A stretch of 64,000 nucleotides of DNA, taken from assembly GCF_001691555.1 (NCBI RefSeq), contig NZ_MAYN01000008.1, positions 1,976,682 to 2,040,681 of the forward strand, in the 5' to 3' direction. This document shows positions 25,939-38,173 of the stretch, piece by piece (position 1 is the stretch's first letter; every line of letters starts with the position of its first letter). This DNA comes from Pantoea eucrina (GTDB lineage: Bacteria; Pseudomonadota; Gammaproteobacteria; Enterobacterales; Enterobacteriaceae). Made by a program: the position numbers and the translations under genes. Below the pieces are notes generated by a model. That model saw only the letters and a program-made list of their open reading frames with translations. It was not told the origin of the DNA and did no database searches.

Positions 25939-27807
25939 TTACTGGGCTTGCGCCGCTGCACCGTATTTGATCTTCGCCTCTTTACGCAGATTCTCCAGCA
26001 GCGCTTCAAACGCGATCTGTGCATTATTCTGCGTAACGCCTTTAATCATCTCATCAACCTGATTCTGCGGCAGGCTGCCGGCAGAGACTTTATCCAGCGC
26101 AACCAGCACAACATTGCCCTGCATATCTTCGCCTGTGCCCCAGGACGGTTTATTGTCTGCCGGCTGCGGCAGCGAAAATGCGGTCTGTGCAATTGGATCC
26201 TGTGCGTTGCGATCAACCACTTTGCTGCTGCTCAGCGTCAGGCCTGCCGCGCTCAGCGCTTCACTTTTGCCTGCTTTCAGCTCAGCCAGCAGTTTATCTG
26301 CCTGCGCTTTAGCCTGCTGTGTCGCCTTATCGTGTTTGATGCGATCGGTAACCTGCGCTTTTACCTGGTCAAGCGGTTTAACCGCTTCCGGTTTGTGTTC
26401 GCTGATGCGCAGCACAAACGCGCGATCGCCATCCACGCTGATAATATCGGAGTTGTTGCCCGGCGCACCGTTCTGCCCGGTCAGGCCACCGCTGAAGACC
26501 GCCTGTTTAACCGCGTCAAAGTCGAGGTCAGCAGGCACATCATCACGGGTGAACCAGCCGGTTTCACTGACGTTAAGACCCGATGCCTGTGCCGCGCCAG
26601 CCAGCGATTCATTATCATTGCTGGCGGCTTCGCTGACCTTCTGCTGCAGCTTATAGAATGCGTCGAGCGCTTTCTCCTGCTTAACTTTGTCCGCAATGAC
26701 GTCATGCACCTGCGCCAGCGGCTTTACCTGCTCCGGCTGGATATCGTCCAGACGCACTACCAGGAAACCCACTGAGGATTTAATCACGTCTGAAAGCTGG
26801 CCTTTCTCCGTCAGGCTGGCATTTTTCAGCTCATCTGGCGTGGTGGCAGGTTCCAGCCAGCCCATGTCGCCGCCTTTACGTGCGGAGATAGGATCGGCAG
26901 ATTTGCTTTTCGCCAGGCTGGCAAAATCGCCGCCCTGCTTCAGTGCATCCAGTACTGACCGGGCTTCTGCCTCAGTTTTGGTCTGAATGATGCTGTAACG
27001 GCTGCGCTGCGGCTGTGAGTAGTCCGCTTTGTGTTGATCGTACCAGCTTTGAATATCCGCTTCGCTGACCGGCTGCTGCATCGCTGCTGCATCCATTTTG
27101 ATATAGCTGACGCGGAACTGCTCTGGTGCCATGAAGCTGTTCTGATGCTGCTGATAATACTGCGCGATCTCGTCGTCAGTCACCGTCTGCTTTGCTGCCA
27201 GCGCGTTAACGTCAATCACCGCCTGACGGATTTCCCGCTGCTGCGAGACTAAATCTGTCAGCTTCGTGGTTTCATCTTTCAGCATAAAATCAGTGTTAGC
27301 GATGGCGTTGATCAGCTGCTGGTTAAGCAACTGCTTGCGCAGCGCTTCCGCATATTGATCGGCTGAGAAGCCCATACTGGTGATCAAACCATTATATTTG
27401 GCATTATCAAATTTACCGTTGGTCTGAAACGCTTTCTGATTGAAAATTGCCTGCTTTACCTGCTCATCACTGATACCAAGATGCAGATCGCTGATGTACT
27501 GATCCAGCAGCGCCTGATCTACCAGCTGTGACAGCGCCTGCTGGCGCATCTGCTGGATATAGCCATCATTGCTCGCCAGCTGTGAGAACTGATCGCCCAG
27601 CATCTGCTGCTGACGATTGCGCTCGCTGTTAAACGCCTGCTCCAGCTCAGCACGGCTGATTTCGTGGCCGTTAACTTTCGCCGCGTAATCGCCATTGCCA
27701 CCGATCAGGTAGTTGCCCACCCCGGTAAGCACAAAGGACAGGATAATCAATCCCAGAATAACCTTGAGCACGACATGATTCGACGCCGCGCGTAAATTGT
27801 CCATCAT
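25939..27807 (-). CDS. ppiD: PpiD periplasmic chaperone (SurA-like, membrane anchored)
   Basis: A 622-residue protein anchored by one N-terminal helix (about residues 12-36) with a large periplasmic part. It acts near the SecYEG exit on newly exported proteins. A SurA_N-like chaperone region is followed by a parvulin-type domain (RYSIIQTKTEAEARSVLD ... GGDMGWL ... SVGFLVVRLDDI at roughly 265-360). The start at 27807 (MMDNLRAASNHVV) matches E. coli; the frame is open 31 codons upstream. It is preceded by hupB, lon and clpX, all on the same strand. Confidence 0.96.
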   Translation of the reverse strand: MMDNLRAASNHVVLKVILGLIILSFVLTGVGNYLIGGNGDYAAKVNGHEISRAELEQAFNSERNRQQQMLGDQFSQLASNDGYIQQMRQQALSQLVDQALLDQYISDLHLGISDEQVKQAIFNQKAFQTNGKFDNAKYNGLITSMGFSADQYAEALRKQLLNQQLINAIANTDFMLKDETTKLTDLVSQQREIRQAVIDVNALAAKQTVTDDEIAQYYQQHQNSFMAPEQFRVSYIKMDAAAMQQPVSEADIQSWYDQHKADYSQPQRSRYSIIQTKTEAEARSVLDALKQGGDFASLAKSKSADPISARKGGDMGWLEPATTPDELKNASLTEKGQLSDVIKSSVGFLVVRLDDIQPEQVKPLAQVHDVIADKVKQEKALDAFYKLQQKVSEAASNDNESLAGAAQASGLNVSETGWFTRDDVPADLDFDAVKQAVFSGGLTGQNGAPGNNSDIISVDGDRAFVLRISEHKPEAVKPLDQVKAQVTDRIKHDKATQQAKAQADKLLAELKAGKSEALSAAGLTLSSSKVVDRNAQDPIAQTAFSLPQPADNKPSWGTGEDMQGNVVLVALDKVSAGSLPQNQVDEMIKGVTQNNAQIAFEALLENLRKEAKIKYGAAAQAQ

Positions 27808-27937
27808 GGTATGACAACACTCCGCTGTAGTGTGAATGTAAAGCTCAGACACGATGCCATCATCGTGCAGCTGCAGTTCAGGCTGGCAGCTGGCAACCAT
27901 GCGGAGACTGAAGCCACTGGCTCAAGCTACGCATCAA

Positions 27938-27968
27938 ATAAAAAAGGCACATCAGTAATGATGTGCCC
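27938..27968 (-). terminator. Terminator after hupB
   Basis: On the minus strand GGCACATCA-TTAC-TGATGTGCC is followed by six T. It is 75 bases past the hupB stop and upstream of ppiD. Confidence 0.9.
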
Positions 27969-28042
27969 GTATGTTACATGAGAACGGCTTTTTCGTCCTC
28001 AATCCAGAGAAGAAAATGCTTCACTGGTTAATCCAGACCGAC

Positions 28043-28315
28043 TTAATTAACGGCGTCTTTCAGCGCTTTACCGGCACGGAATCCCGGTACCTTGCCAGCC
28101 GGGATCGTGATCTCTTTACCGGTTTGCGGATTACGGCCAGCACGCTCAGCGCGCTCGCGCACAGAGAACGTACCGAAACCCACCAGGGCTACTTCATCGC
28201 CGCTTTTCAGCGCGTCCGAAACAGATTCGGTAAACGCCTCCAGTACACGTCCGGCTGCTGCTTTAGAAATGTCTGCTTCTGCAGCAATTTTGTCGATCAA
28301 CTGTGACTTATTCAC
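28043..28315 (-). CDS. hupB: DNA-binding protein HU-beta
   Basis: A 90-residue histone-like nucleoid protein. The DNA-intercalating arm has [20 protein letters not shown], with the conserved RNPQTG turn and the intercalating Pro. The start is taken as GTG 28315 ([16 protein letters not shown]), the start used in the E. coli gene; an in-frame ATG three codons upstream (28324) would add MKR and cannot be excluded. GAGGGG lies about 11 bases before the GTG. It lies between lon and ppiD. Confidence 0.94.
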   Translation of the reverse strand: MNKSQLIDKIAAEADISKAAAGRVLEAFTESVSDALKSGDEVALVGFGTFSVRERAERAGRNPQTGKEITIPAGKVPGFRAGKALKDAVN

Positions 28316-28460
28316 TCTCTTCATCCCCTCTTTTATTATTCACTTTGCCCCGTCTCTTTTCGCCAGGGCAAACGCGCAGCCAGTTATAACAAGCTCATGA
28401 TGCTGAAACAACGGTATTCATCTTAATCGCAGATCCAGCCGCCCTCTAACTTAGCAGGCA

Positions 28461-28496
28461 AAAAAAAGCTGGCAAGCCTGATGTAGCCTGCCAGCT
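28461..28496 (-). terminator. Terminator after lon
   Basis: On the minus strand AGCTGGCAGGCT pairs with AGCCTTGCCAGCT-like sequence (one mismatch or bulge) and is followed by seven T. It lies about 30 bases past the lon stop. Confidence 0.88.
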
Positions 28497-28526
28497 TCGC
28501 TTTTTAGCCGCATTGACTGCCTGGCG

Positions 28527-30881
<2,355 letters not shown>

Positions 30882-30966
30882 AGAGCTCTCTCTTAGTTTA
30901 ATGTCCGCCAGGTGATGGGTACCGCGTAATACAGGCTGTATGCAGTTAAACCCACAGGATTATGAG

Positions 30967-30994
30967 TATATGGGGATGCTTGTCCGACATTCAA
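30967..30994 (-). promoter_or_regulatory. Sigma-32 heat-shock promoter of lon
   Basis: On the minus strand TTGAA (30990-30994) is followed after 14 bases by CCCCATATA (30967-30975). This is a close match to the heat-shock consensus and the same spacing as I recall for E. coli lon. It lies about 85 bases upstream of the start codon. Confidence 0.85.
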
Positions 30995-31013
30995 TGTCAC
31001 AGCGGTGAGAAAA

Positions 31014-31042
31014 GTAAAAGGGGAATAAAATTCCCCTTTTTT
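31014..31042 (-). terminator. Terminator after clpX
   Basis: AAAAGGGGAA-TAAAA-TTCCCCTTTT is a symmetrical hairpin with A- and T-runs on both sides. It lies just past the clpX stop and upstream of the lon promoter. Confidence 0.88.
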
Positions 31043-31070
31043 AAGATAACAACGTGATTTGGCTGCTTAT

Positions 31071-32342
31071 TTATTCGCCAGAAGCTTGCGCTTCATGTTT
31101 ACCATAAATCAGCATTGGATCGGACTCGCCATCAATCACCGAATCATCGATAACCACTTTCTCGACATCTTCCATTGAAGGCAGGTCATACATGGTTTCC
31201 AGCAGTGCCGCCTCAACGATAGAACGCAGACCACGCGCACCGGTTTTGCGTGACATCGCCTTTTTAGCGATAGCTGTCAGCGCTTCGTCGCGAAACTCCA
31301 GCTCAACGCCTTCAAGGTTAAACAGCGCCTGATACTGTTTGGTGAGCGCATTTTTCGGCTCACGCAGGATCTGGATCAGCGCTTCTTCGCTCAGCTCATT
31401 GAGCGTGGCGACAACCGGCAGACGACCGATAAACTCCGGGATCAGACCAAACTTGATCAAATCTTCCGGCTCAACCTGCGAGAGCAGTTCGCCTTCGCTG
31501 GCTTTTTGCGATTTGCCTTTCACCGTCGCGCCAAAGCCAATACCCGAGCCGGTTTCCACACGCTGTGAAATGACTTTATCGAGACCAGCAAATGCGCCGC
31601 CGCAGATAAACAGGATTTTCGACGTATCAACCTGCAGGAATTCCTGCTGCGGATGTTTGCGACCGCCCTGTGGCGGTACAGCTGCAACGGTGCCTTCAAT
31701 CAGCTTCAGCAGCGCCTGCTGTACACCCTCGCCCGATACATCACGGGTAATAGAAGGGTTATCTGACTTACGGGAGATTTTATCAATCTCATCGATATAG
31801 ACGATACCGCGCTGTGCCTTTTGCACATCATAGTCGCACTTCTGCAGCAGCTTCTGGATGATGTTTTCTACATCTTCACCCACATAACCCGCTTCGGTCA
31901 GGGTGGTGGCATCTGCCATGGTAAAAGGCACATCCAGCAGGCGCGCCAGCGTTTCTGCCAGCAGCGTCTTACCGCTACCGGTCGGACCGATCAGCAGAAT
32001 GTTACTCTTGCCCAGTTCGATACCGTTACTGGTATCGCCATTGCGCAGACGTTTGTAGTGGTTATAAACGGCAACCGCCAGCACTTTTTTCGCCTTTTCC
32101 TGACCAATGACATAGTCATCAAGGTGGTGACGAATTTCATGCGGTGTTGGCAGGGCGCTACGCTCGCGATGCGGCGCAACCTCTTTAATCTCTTCACGAA
32201 TGATGTCATTACATAAATCAACACATTCGTCGCAAATATAGACTGACGGCCCGGCAATCAGCTTACGGACTTCATGCTGGCTTTTGCCGCAGAAAGAGCA
32301 GTACAGCAACTTACCTGAACCGTCTTTGCGCTTATCTGTCAT
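31071..32342 (-). CDS. clpX: ClpX, ATPase subunit of the ClpXP protease
   Basis: Hexameric AAA+ unfoldase that feeds tagged substrates to ClpP. It has 423 residues. The N-terminal zinc-binding domain has CSFCGK and CDECVDLC as ligands. Walker A is [10 protein letters not shown], Walker B is VYIDEIDKI, and the pore loop GYVGEDVE is present. The ClpP-contacting IGF-type loop appears as [10 protein letters not shown]. It lies about 125 bases downstream of clpP on the same strand and is probably co-transcribed. It ends at a clear terminator. Confidence 0.98.
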   Translation of the reverse strand: MTDKRKDGSGKLLYCSFCGKSQHEVRKLIAGPSVYICDECVDLCNDIIREEIKEVAPHRERSALPTPHEIRHHLDDYVIGQEKAKKVLAVAVYNHYKRLRNGDTSNGIELGKSNILLIGPTGSGKTLLAETLARLLDVPFTMADATTLTEAGYVGEDVENIIQKLLQKCDYDVQKAQRGIVYIDEIDKISRKSDNPSITRDVSGEGVQQALLKLIEGTVAAVPPQGGRKHPQQEFLQVDTSKILFICGGAFAGLDKVISQRVETGSGIGFGATVKGKSQKASEGELLSQVEPEDLIKFGLIPEFIGRLPVVATLNELSEEALIQILREPKNALTKQYQALFNLEGVELEFRDEALTAIAKKAMSRKTGARGLRSIVEAALLETMYDLPSMEDVEKVVIDDSVIDGESDPMLIYGKHEAQASGE

Positions 32343-32469
32343 CAGCTAACCTCTTTTCGTTCTCAGACCTACTCTGGTGTACGGCACTGGCCGTACAACA
32401 ACGGCCGGTATGCATGCAACTCATCTGCCTGCCCCCGTTAACTATAGCGTAAGGGCCAGCAGATGCGTC

Positions 32470-33093
32470 TTATTGACGGTGTGTCAGTATAGAGTCAACC
32501 AGGCCATACTCTACCGCTTCGCTGGCAGAGAGGAAACGATCGCGTTCGGTGTCGCGCTCAATCTGCTCCAGCGTTTTGCCGGTATGCTCAGCCATCAGTT
32601 CATTCATGCGCTGTTTTACTTTCAGGATTTCACGCGCATGGATCTCGATATCCGTTGCCTGTCCCTGATAGCCGCCCAGCGGCTGGTGAATCATCACGCG
32701 GGAGTTAGGCAGGCAGAAGCGTTTACCTTTGGTTCCTGCCGTCAGCAGAAATGCGCCCATTGAGCACGCCTGACCCATACAGATGGTGCTGACGTCCGGC
32801 TTAATAAATTTCATGGTGTCGTAGATCGACATACCCGCCGTGATCACGCCACCTGGTGAATTGATGTAGAGATAGATATCTTTTTCCGGATTCTCTGCTT
32901 CCAGAAACAGCATCTGCGCCACAATCAGGTTCGCCATGTGATCTTCAACCTGACCAGTCAGAAAGATAACGCGCTCTTTAAGCAGGCGGGAATAGATGTC
33001 GTAAGAACGCTCGCCGCGCGAGGTTTGTTCGACCACCATTGGCACCAGCGCATTAGTTGGTGCAGTAAATTCACGATCGCCACTGTATGACAT
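32470..33093 (-). CDS. clpP: ClpP, proteolytic subunit
   Basis: A tetradecameric serine protease, 207 residues, with a short N-terminal propeptide. The nucleophile Ser lies in [11 protein letters not shown] (E. coli GQAASMG), and the catalytic His is in MIHQPLGG. The start at 33093 ([16 protein letters not shown]) matches E. coli; the frame is open 25 codons upstream without family similarity. A heat-shock promoter lies 145-170 bases upstream. It forms the clpP-clpX operon. Confidence 0.98.
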   Translation of the reverse strand: MSYSGDREFTAPTNALVPMVVEQTSRGERSYDIYSRLLKERVIFLTGQVEDHMANLIVAQMLFLEAENPEKDIYLYINSPGGVITAGMSIYDTMKFIKPDVSTICMGQACSMGAFLLTAGTKGKRFCLPNSRVMIHQPLGGYQGQATDIEIHAREILKVKQRMNELMAEHTGKTLEQIERDTERDRFLSASEAVEYGLVDSILTHRQ

Positions 33094-33236
33094 TACCGTC
33101 TCCTGATAAATTTCATTGGCAACATTCTGTACCGATTCTACGTGAGACGCGCTGTGAAAACTATGCACAGCCGCCTCGTTCCGACATTTCAGGACGGTTA
33201 ATCAGCCAGCCTCACGGTTCTCTCGCATTCTTCCTC

Positions 33237-33266
33237 TATCTGGGGATGCTGCCCGGTTGTTTCAAG
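33237..33266 (-). promoter_or_regulatory. Sigma-32 heat-shock promoter of clpPX
   Basis: On the minus strand CTTGAAA (33260-33266) is followed after 14 bases by CCCCAGATA (33237-33245), close to the heat-shock consensus. It lies in the 335-base tig-clpP gap (33094-33428), which otherwise holds only the tig terminator. Confidence 0.78.
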
Positions 33267-33372
33267 CATAACAACCTTTTCTCTATTCGCTAACCTGGAA
33301 AAAGAGCATAGCGAATAATTTGCCGCTTAATTAGTCAAATAGACGTGCAGGAAGCGGTTTTTTATCATAAAT

Positions 33373-33404
33373 AAAAAAAAAGCCCACGACAGAGGTCGCG
33401 GGCT
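33373..33404 (-). terminator. Terminator after tig
   Basis: On the minus strand AGCCCGCGAC-CTCT-GTCGTGGGCT (one G-T pair) is followed by nine T, about 25 bases past the tig stop. Confidence 0.92.
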
Positions 33405-33428
33405 GAGCACATTCCGTTAAGTGATTAA

Positions 33429-34733
33429 TCAGGCCGCAGAGGTCTGGTTCATCAGCTCCTGGAAAGAGGTCGCTTTGTCGGCCACTTTGGCTTTCGCCAG
33501 CAGCGCTTCAACCGCCTGCTCTTCCAGCGCAACGTTGCGCATATTGTTCATCAGCTCATTGTTTTTGCTGTAGAACTCGATAACTTCCTGTGGATCTTCG
33601 TACGCAGAAGCCATCTCTTCGATCAGCGTTTTAACGCGATCTTCGTCTGCTTTCAGCTCGTTGATGCGGATCACTTCGCCCAGCAGCAGACCTACAACAA
33701 CGCGACGTTTGGCCTGCTCTTCGAACAGCTCACGTGGCAGTTCCAGCGCCTGCTTCTCGTTACCACCAAAGCGCTGAGCAGCCTGACGACGCAGCACGTC
33801 GATTTCGCTGTCAATCAGAGCAGCCGGAACGTCAATGTTGTTAGCATCAACCAGACCATCCAGAACCTGAGACTTCACGCGGTTACGAATAGCGCCTTTG
33901 AGCTCACGCTCCATGTTTTTACGCACTTCTGCACGCAGGCCATCAACTGAACCATCTTCCACGCCGAAACGTTTGATGAAGTCAGCAGTCAGTTCTGGCA
34001 GCTCACGGGTTTCAACTTTCTTCAGAACGATATCAAACTTCGCATCTTTCCCTTTCAGGTTTTCTGCGTGGTAATCGTCCGGGAATTTAACGTCGATAGT
34101 AAAGGTGTCACCCGCTTTCTTACCGGTGATGCCCTCTTCAAAACCAGGGATCATACGACCCTGGCCCATCGCCAGGACGAAGTCAGACGCTTTACCGCCC
34201 TCGAACTCTTCGCCATCTACAGAACCGTTGAAATCGATGGTAGCGCGATCTTCAGCGGTAGCCGCTGCGTCAGTCTCTTTCCAGGTAGCCTGCTGCTTCT
34301 GCAGGGTATCCAGCATCGCATCAACGTCTGCATCGGTCACTTCAACAACCGGTTTTTCAACTTCGATTGCGTCCAGACCCTGTAATTCCACTTCCGGATA
34401 GACTTCAAACTCAACCGCATAGGTAAAGTCTTCGCCTTCTTTGTACTCACCCGGCACGTAGTCAGGCGCGCCTGCTGGGTTAATTTTCTCTTTGATGATG
34501 GCGTCAACGAAGTTACGCGTCATCAGCTCACCCAGCACATCCTGGCGAACAGAGGCGCCGTAGCGCTGATTGATAATGTGCGATGGTACTTTACCTTTAC
34601 GGAAACCATCGATACGGACTTTCTTAGCCACTTCAATCAGTTCTTTCTTAACTGCAGCGTCAATGCTGTCAGCTGGAATAGTAATCGAAATGCGGCGGCC
34701 CAGACCCTGGGTGGTTTCTACTGAAACTGTCAT
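33429..34733 (-). CDS. tig: Trigger factor
   Basis: Ribosome-bound chaperone and prolyl isomerase that receives nascent chains at the exit tunnel. It has 434 residues. The ribosome-binding signature is [17 protein letters not shown] at about residues 44-60. The FKBP-type PPIase domain (about 150-245) contains [14 protein letters not shown], and a C-terminal helical chaperone body follows. GAGG lies a few bases upstream of ATG 34733. It is upstream of clpP on the same strand, separated by its own terminator. Confidence 0.98.
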   Translation of the reverse strand: MTVSVETTQGLGRRISITIPADSIDAAVKKELIEVAKKVRIDGFRKGKVPSHIINQRYGASVRQDVLGELMTRNFVDAIIKEKINPAGAPDYVPGEYKEGEDFTYAVEFEVYPEVELQGLDAIEVEKPVVEVTDADVDAMLDTLQKQQATWKETDAAATAEDRATIDFNGSVDGEEFEGGKASDFVLAMGQGRMIPGFEEGITGKKAGDTFTIDVKFPDDYHAENLKGKDAKFDIVLKKVETRELPELTADFIKRFGVEDGSVDGLRAEVRKNMERELKGAIRNRVKSQVLDGLVDANNIDVPAALIDSEIDVLRRQAAQRFGGNEKQALELPRELFEEQAKRRVVVGLLLGEVIRINELKADEDRVKTLIEEMASAYEDPQEVIEFYSKNNELMNNMRNVALEEQAVEALLAKAKVADKATSFQELMNQTSAA

Positions 34734-34987
34734 TTTGTTACCTCAAAAAATCACGTGCTCGGTCAACTTCAGACACCACACAATTAATGCGCCGTATCCA
34801 ATAACCGGGACGGCCTCTGCGGGCAGAACCACATCCCTGTCACCAGAAGCGTCCCGAAGACATTCCGGAAAAATAGACGCCGCATTATAGCGGCATCACC
34901 GGAATGAGTCGAGGCTGCAAACTCACCACTTTTTAACGACTTTGCTGCTTTTTTGCGCCGCAGATCGCGTTTAGCGCCTGAGAAACG

Positions 34988-35012
34988 AAAAAACGGCCCG
35001 CAGGCCGTTTCA
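34988..35012 (-). terminator. Terminator after bolA
   Basis: On the minus strand AAACGGCC-TGCG-GGCCGTTT is followed by TTTC. It lies in the 301-base tig-bolA gap (34734-35034), where I see nothing else certain apart from the tig leader. Confidence 0.88.
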
Positions 35013-35034
35013 GGAAACAGTAAAGATACAGGTA

Positions 35035-35349
35035 TCAGGCAAGCGTACCGGCTCCCCGGCAGTTAGGCGAAGCCAGAACGGTATCCTGTAGCCCGTGCCA
35101 CTCTTTTTGCGTGTAGGTATGCAGTGCCAGCGCATGTACGCTGCCAGCCAGCTCAGCAGACAGCTCACCATAGATAGCGCGATGCCGCTGTAAAAAACGC
35201 TGGCCGGTGAAATGATCGCTGACAATCACCACTTTAAAGTGACTTTCAGAACCGGCAGGCACGTTATGACGATAGCTTTCATCATGCACTTCGAGGTGTG
35301 CAGGTGTGAAAGCGTTGCGCAGCTTTTCTTCTATTTGTTCGCGAATCAT
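35035..35349 (-). CDS. bolA: BolA stress and morphology protein
   Basis: A 104-residue BolA-family protein ([16 protein letters not shown] ... [18 protein letters not shown] ... HALALHTYT). BolA partners with monothiol glutaredoxins in iron-sulfur handling and acts as a stress regulator of cell shape and biofilm in E. coli. The residues expected for [2Fe-2S]-glutaredoxin contact (the HALALHTY His) are present. It is divergent from yajG. A stationary-phase promoter is expected in the 265-base gap, but I could not identify it with confidence. Confidence 0.95.
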   Translation of the reverse strand: MIREQIEEKLRNAFTPAHLEVHDESYRHNVPAGSESHFKVVIVSDHFTGQRFLQRHRAIYGELSAELAGSVHALALHTYTQKEWHGLQDTVLASPNCRGAGTLA

Positions 35350-35614
35350 TGTTTACACCCTCTCCGGCGAGCGCTGTGCCCCATCTGTTTAAATATTAGT
35401 AGGTTTTGCATTACTGCCCGGTAAAAATCAGAAAATATTCCCGCTCTGCAGCGCATCATAACCGGCAATCCGGGCAGGTCAACCTGCTGGTTTTTCTCTG
35501 GTCTGAAAAAAGCCTTTACAATCAATTTCCCGGCGGGTGGGGCTTTTTTCACCTCGCTGCAATGCTATGATGACGCCGGATTTATCTCCCAACCTAACGC
35601 TAATGAGAATGAGT

Positions 35615-36193
35615 ATGTTGAAAAAACTGTTATTCCCTCTGCTGGCTGCTTTTGTTTTAGCCGGCTGTGCCAGCAACAGTACAACCCTGAACATTCAGCC
35701 AAAAATCCAGCTGCCACAGCAGGATCCGAGCCTGATGGGCGTGACCGTTAGCGTAAACGGTGCCGATCAGCGCAGCGATCAGGCGCTGGCAAAAGTTAAC
35801 CGCGATGGACAGCTGGTTACGCTGACGCCGTCACGCGACCTGCGTTTTCTGCTGCAGGAAGTGCTGGAGAAGCAGATGACTTCCCGTGGTTATATGATTG
35901 GCCCGAACGGCGCAGTCGATCTGCAAATTGTGGTGAATGGCCTGTACGCTGACGTCACGCAGGGCAACGTGCGCTACAGCATCACAACAAAAGCGGACAT
36001 CTCTATCATTGCCACGGCGAAAAACGGCAATAAGCAGGTGAAAAACTACCGTCAGACCTACAGCATTGAAGGCGCTTTCAATGCCACCAACGACAAAATC
36101 ACCAACGCTGTTAATGCGACCCTGAGCGATGTGATCGCCGATATGGCGCAGGATACCAGCGTAAACAACTTCATCAAACAGAACGCACGCTAA
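35615..36193 (+). CDS. yajG: YajG lipoprotein
   Basis: A 192-residue lipoprotein of unknown function, the same length as E. coli YajG. The lipobox is VLAGC with Cys18. The core QQDPSLMGVTVSVNGADQR, LRFLLQEVLEKQM and the C-terminal FIKQNAR are diagnostic. The start at 35615 (MLKKLLFPLL) is chosen by family length; ATGs at 35603 and 35609 are in frame, and the ribosome-binding site is weak for all. ampG follows 56 bases downstream, so they form a likely operon as in E. coli, where yajG lies beside ampG. Confidence 0.93.
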   Translation: MLKKLLFPLLAAFVLAGCASNSTTLNIQPKIQLPQQDPSLMGVTVSVNGADQRSDQALAKVNRDGQLVTLTPSRDLRFLLQEVLEKQMTSRGYMIGPNGAVDLQIVVNGLYADVTQGNVRYSITTKADISIIATAKNGNKQVKNYRQTYSIEGAFNATNDKITNAVNATLSDVIADMAQDTSVNNFIKQNAR

Positions 36194-36249
36194 CCGCTCC
36201 GCTGTCATCTGCCCGGCCGTCTGGTGCCGGGCACTACCTCAGGCTGGCT

Positions 36250-37737
36250 ATGACCTCTCACTATCTGCGAATATTTACCCAACGTAACGCTGCGGTACTG
36301 CTGCTGCTTGGCTTTGCCTCCGGCTTACCGCTGGCGCTGACCGCGGGCACGCTGCAGGCATGGATGACCGTAGAGAATGTCGACCTTAAAACCATTGGTT
36401 TCTTTTCTCTGGTAGGACAGGCTTACGTTTTCAAGTTTCTCTGGTCGCCGGTGATGGACCGCTACACGCCGCCGTTTCTGGGACGTCGCCGCGGCTGGTT
36501 GCTGCTGACTCAGCTGGCGCTGATTGCCGGCATTGTCGCCCTCGGCTTTATGCATCCGGCTCAGGATTTAACGCTACTGGCCGCTATTGCGGTACTGGTC
36601 GCATTCTGTTCAGCCTCTCAGGATATCGTCTTCGACGCGTGGAAAACCGACATCCTGCCGCCGGAAGAACGCGGCAGCGGCGCAGCCATTACGGTGCTGG
36701 GCTATCGTCTGGCCATGCTTATCTCCGGCGGACTGGCACTCTGGCTCGCCGATCGCTATCTGGGCTGGCGCGCGACTTACTGGCTGATGGCGCTGCTGAT
36801 GATCCCGGGATTGATTGCCACTCTGCTGGCCCGTGAGCCTGCCGCTGCCAAACGTGAACCGCACACGCTGCGCCAGGCCGTTACCTTTCCCCTGGCGGAC
36901 TTTTTTCAGCGTAATAATGCCTGGCTGCTGATCACCCTGATTATCCTTTATAAGCTGGGGGATGCTTTCGCGGCGTCGCTGACGACGACTTTCCTTATCC
37001 GCGGCGTAGGATTCAGCGCAGGTGATGTTGGCCTGGTCAATAAAACGCTGGGGCTGATGGCCACCATTATCGGCGCGCTCTATGGCGGCGTACTGATGCA
37101 GCGTCTGAGCCTGTTTCGTGCGCTGATGCTGTTTGGCATTCTGCAGGCCGTATCGAACGCCGCTTACTGGCTGCTGGCAGTCACCCCGCCCCATCTCTGG
37201 AGCATGGCCAGCGCGGTATTTATCGAAAACCTGTGCGGCGGCATGGGGACGGCAGCGTTTGTGGCGCTGCTGATGACCATGTGCAATAAAGCGTTCTCTG
37301 CCACCCAGTTCGCTCTGCTCTCGGCGCTGGCGGCTGTTGGCCGCGTTTACGTGGGTCCCGCCGCTGGCTGGCTGGTTGAGCTGTGGGGCTGGTCCGCTTT
37401 TTATGCGTTTACCGTGGTGGCTGCGCTGCCGGGACTGCTGCTGCTGTGGCTTAGCCGTACAACGCTTCTTCAGATGCAGCAAAGCGGCACGTTTATTACG
37501 CGTACCTGCTGGCCTGCAGGCTATCGCTGGATTGTCCGCCTGTTTACCGCAGGCTGCGCTTTGCTGGGTTGCTGGCTGCTGATGCTGGCGTTACATGCTG
37601 CCGGGGCAGCCCAGATGGCCGGACTGCTGACGCCGCTCTTTGAGACAGGGCTCGGCGTTGCCATTCTGGCCGTCATGCTGGGTGTGATACTCGACTGCCT
37701 GGCGCTAAGAAAAACCAGCCGGCTCGCTGAACGATAG
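36250..37737 (+). CDS. ampG: AmpG muropeptide permease
   Basis: Proton-driven MFS importer of GlcNAc-anhydroMurNAc peptides, the key step in peptidoglycan recycling and in AmpC beta-lactamase induction. It has 495 residues with twelve or more membrane segments. The conserved N-terminus FASGLPLALTAGTLQAWM and the segment SSQDIVFDAWKTDILPPEERGSG (here as CSASQDIVFDAWKTD) identify it. It lies downstream of yajG. A large hairpin follows the stop codon. Confidence 0.95.
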   Translation: MTSHYLRIFTQRNAAVLLLLGFASGLPLALTAGTLQAWMTVENVDLKTIGFFSLVGQAYVFKFLWSPVMDRYTPPFLGRRRGWLLLTQLALIAGIVALGFMHPAQDLTLLAAIAVLVAFCSASQDIVFDAWKTDILPPEERGSGAAITVLGYRLAMLISGGLALWLADRYLGWRATYWLMALLMIPGLIATLLAREPAAAKREPHTLRQAVTFPLADFFQRNNAWLLITLIILYKLGDAFAASLTTTFLIRGVGFSAGDVGLVNKTLGLMATIIGALYGGVLMQRLSLFRALMLFGILQAVSNAAYWLLAVTPPHLWSMASAVFIENLCGGMGTAAFVALLMTMCNKAFSATQFALLSALAAVGRVYVGPAAGWLVELWGWSAFYAFTVVAALPGLLLLWLSRTTLLQMQQSGTFITRTCWPAGYRWIVRLFTAGCALLGCWLLMLALHAAGAAQMAGLLTPLFETGLGVAILAVMLGVILDCLALRKTSRLAER

Positions 37738-37743
37738 ACAGAC

Positions 37744-37812
37744 GCTATTTGCAGGCGGTATTTAATTTGTTTAAAAATAGCGCCTGCGAATTAGCGCAAA
37801 TAGCATTTTTTT
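37744..37812 (+). terminator. Nested hairpin after ampG, probable terminator
   Basis: An outer pair GCTATTTGC (37744-37752) and GCAAATAGC (37796-37804) encloses an inner pair GCAGGCG and CGCCTGC. A run of seven T follows. The structure starts six bases after the ampG stop. The two pairs share bases, so alternative folds are possible. The rest of the 436-base ampG-cyoA gap is AT-rich and holds the cyo promoter. Confidence 0.6.
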
Positions 37813-38096
37813 CATCGCGAAATAAAAACATTAATTTAACAACATCAGGCGATATTTAAATCCGGTGAGCAATCAGTTTGTGGGAAAATTATCGCTCAAA
37901 TGATGCATAATTGTTAAATTAGTGAGCATTAAAAGTACGGTTTATGCTTTCCCTGTTTTTTCTGCGGTTTCTGTCATTGCTTTTTGTTATATTGCCGCCA
38001 ACTGCTTGTCGCGGTTAATAATTTGTCACTCTGCGTAACATCTGTGACTCCCTTAGCAAAAGGTGTCAACACCCTTCTGACACATCCTTAAGCTGG

Positions 38097-38125
38097 TTTA
38101 CACTGCATAAACCTTACCGTAAAAT
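38097..38125 (+). promoter_or_regulatory. Probable sigma-70 promoter of cyoABCDE
   Basis: TTTACA (38097-38102) and TAAAAT (38120-38125) are 17 bases apart, about 50 bases before cyoA. Upstream AT-rich sequence with several GTTAA words could hold ArcA sites, but I could not define them. Confidence 0.6.
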
Positions 38126-38173
38126 GCGCGCACACTTAAACGACAATAGAGCCCTTGTCATTGAGGTCGTTAA

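Noticed and set aside
25948-26775. A 275-codon open frame antisense to ppiD
   Set aside because: The opposite strand encodes a full-length PpiD with clear parvulin-type domain; the antisense product has no recognisable features.
33094-33168. Extended ClpP N-terminus of 25 residues
   Set aside because: The frame is open, but the extra sequence does not resemble ClpP, and the internal start MSYSGDRE matches the family length of 207.
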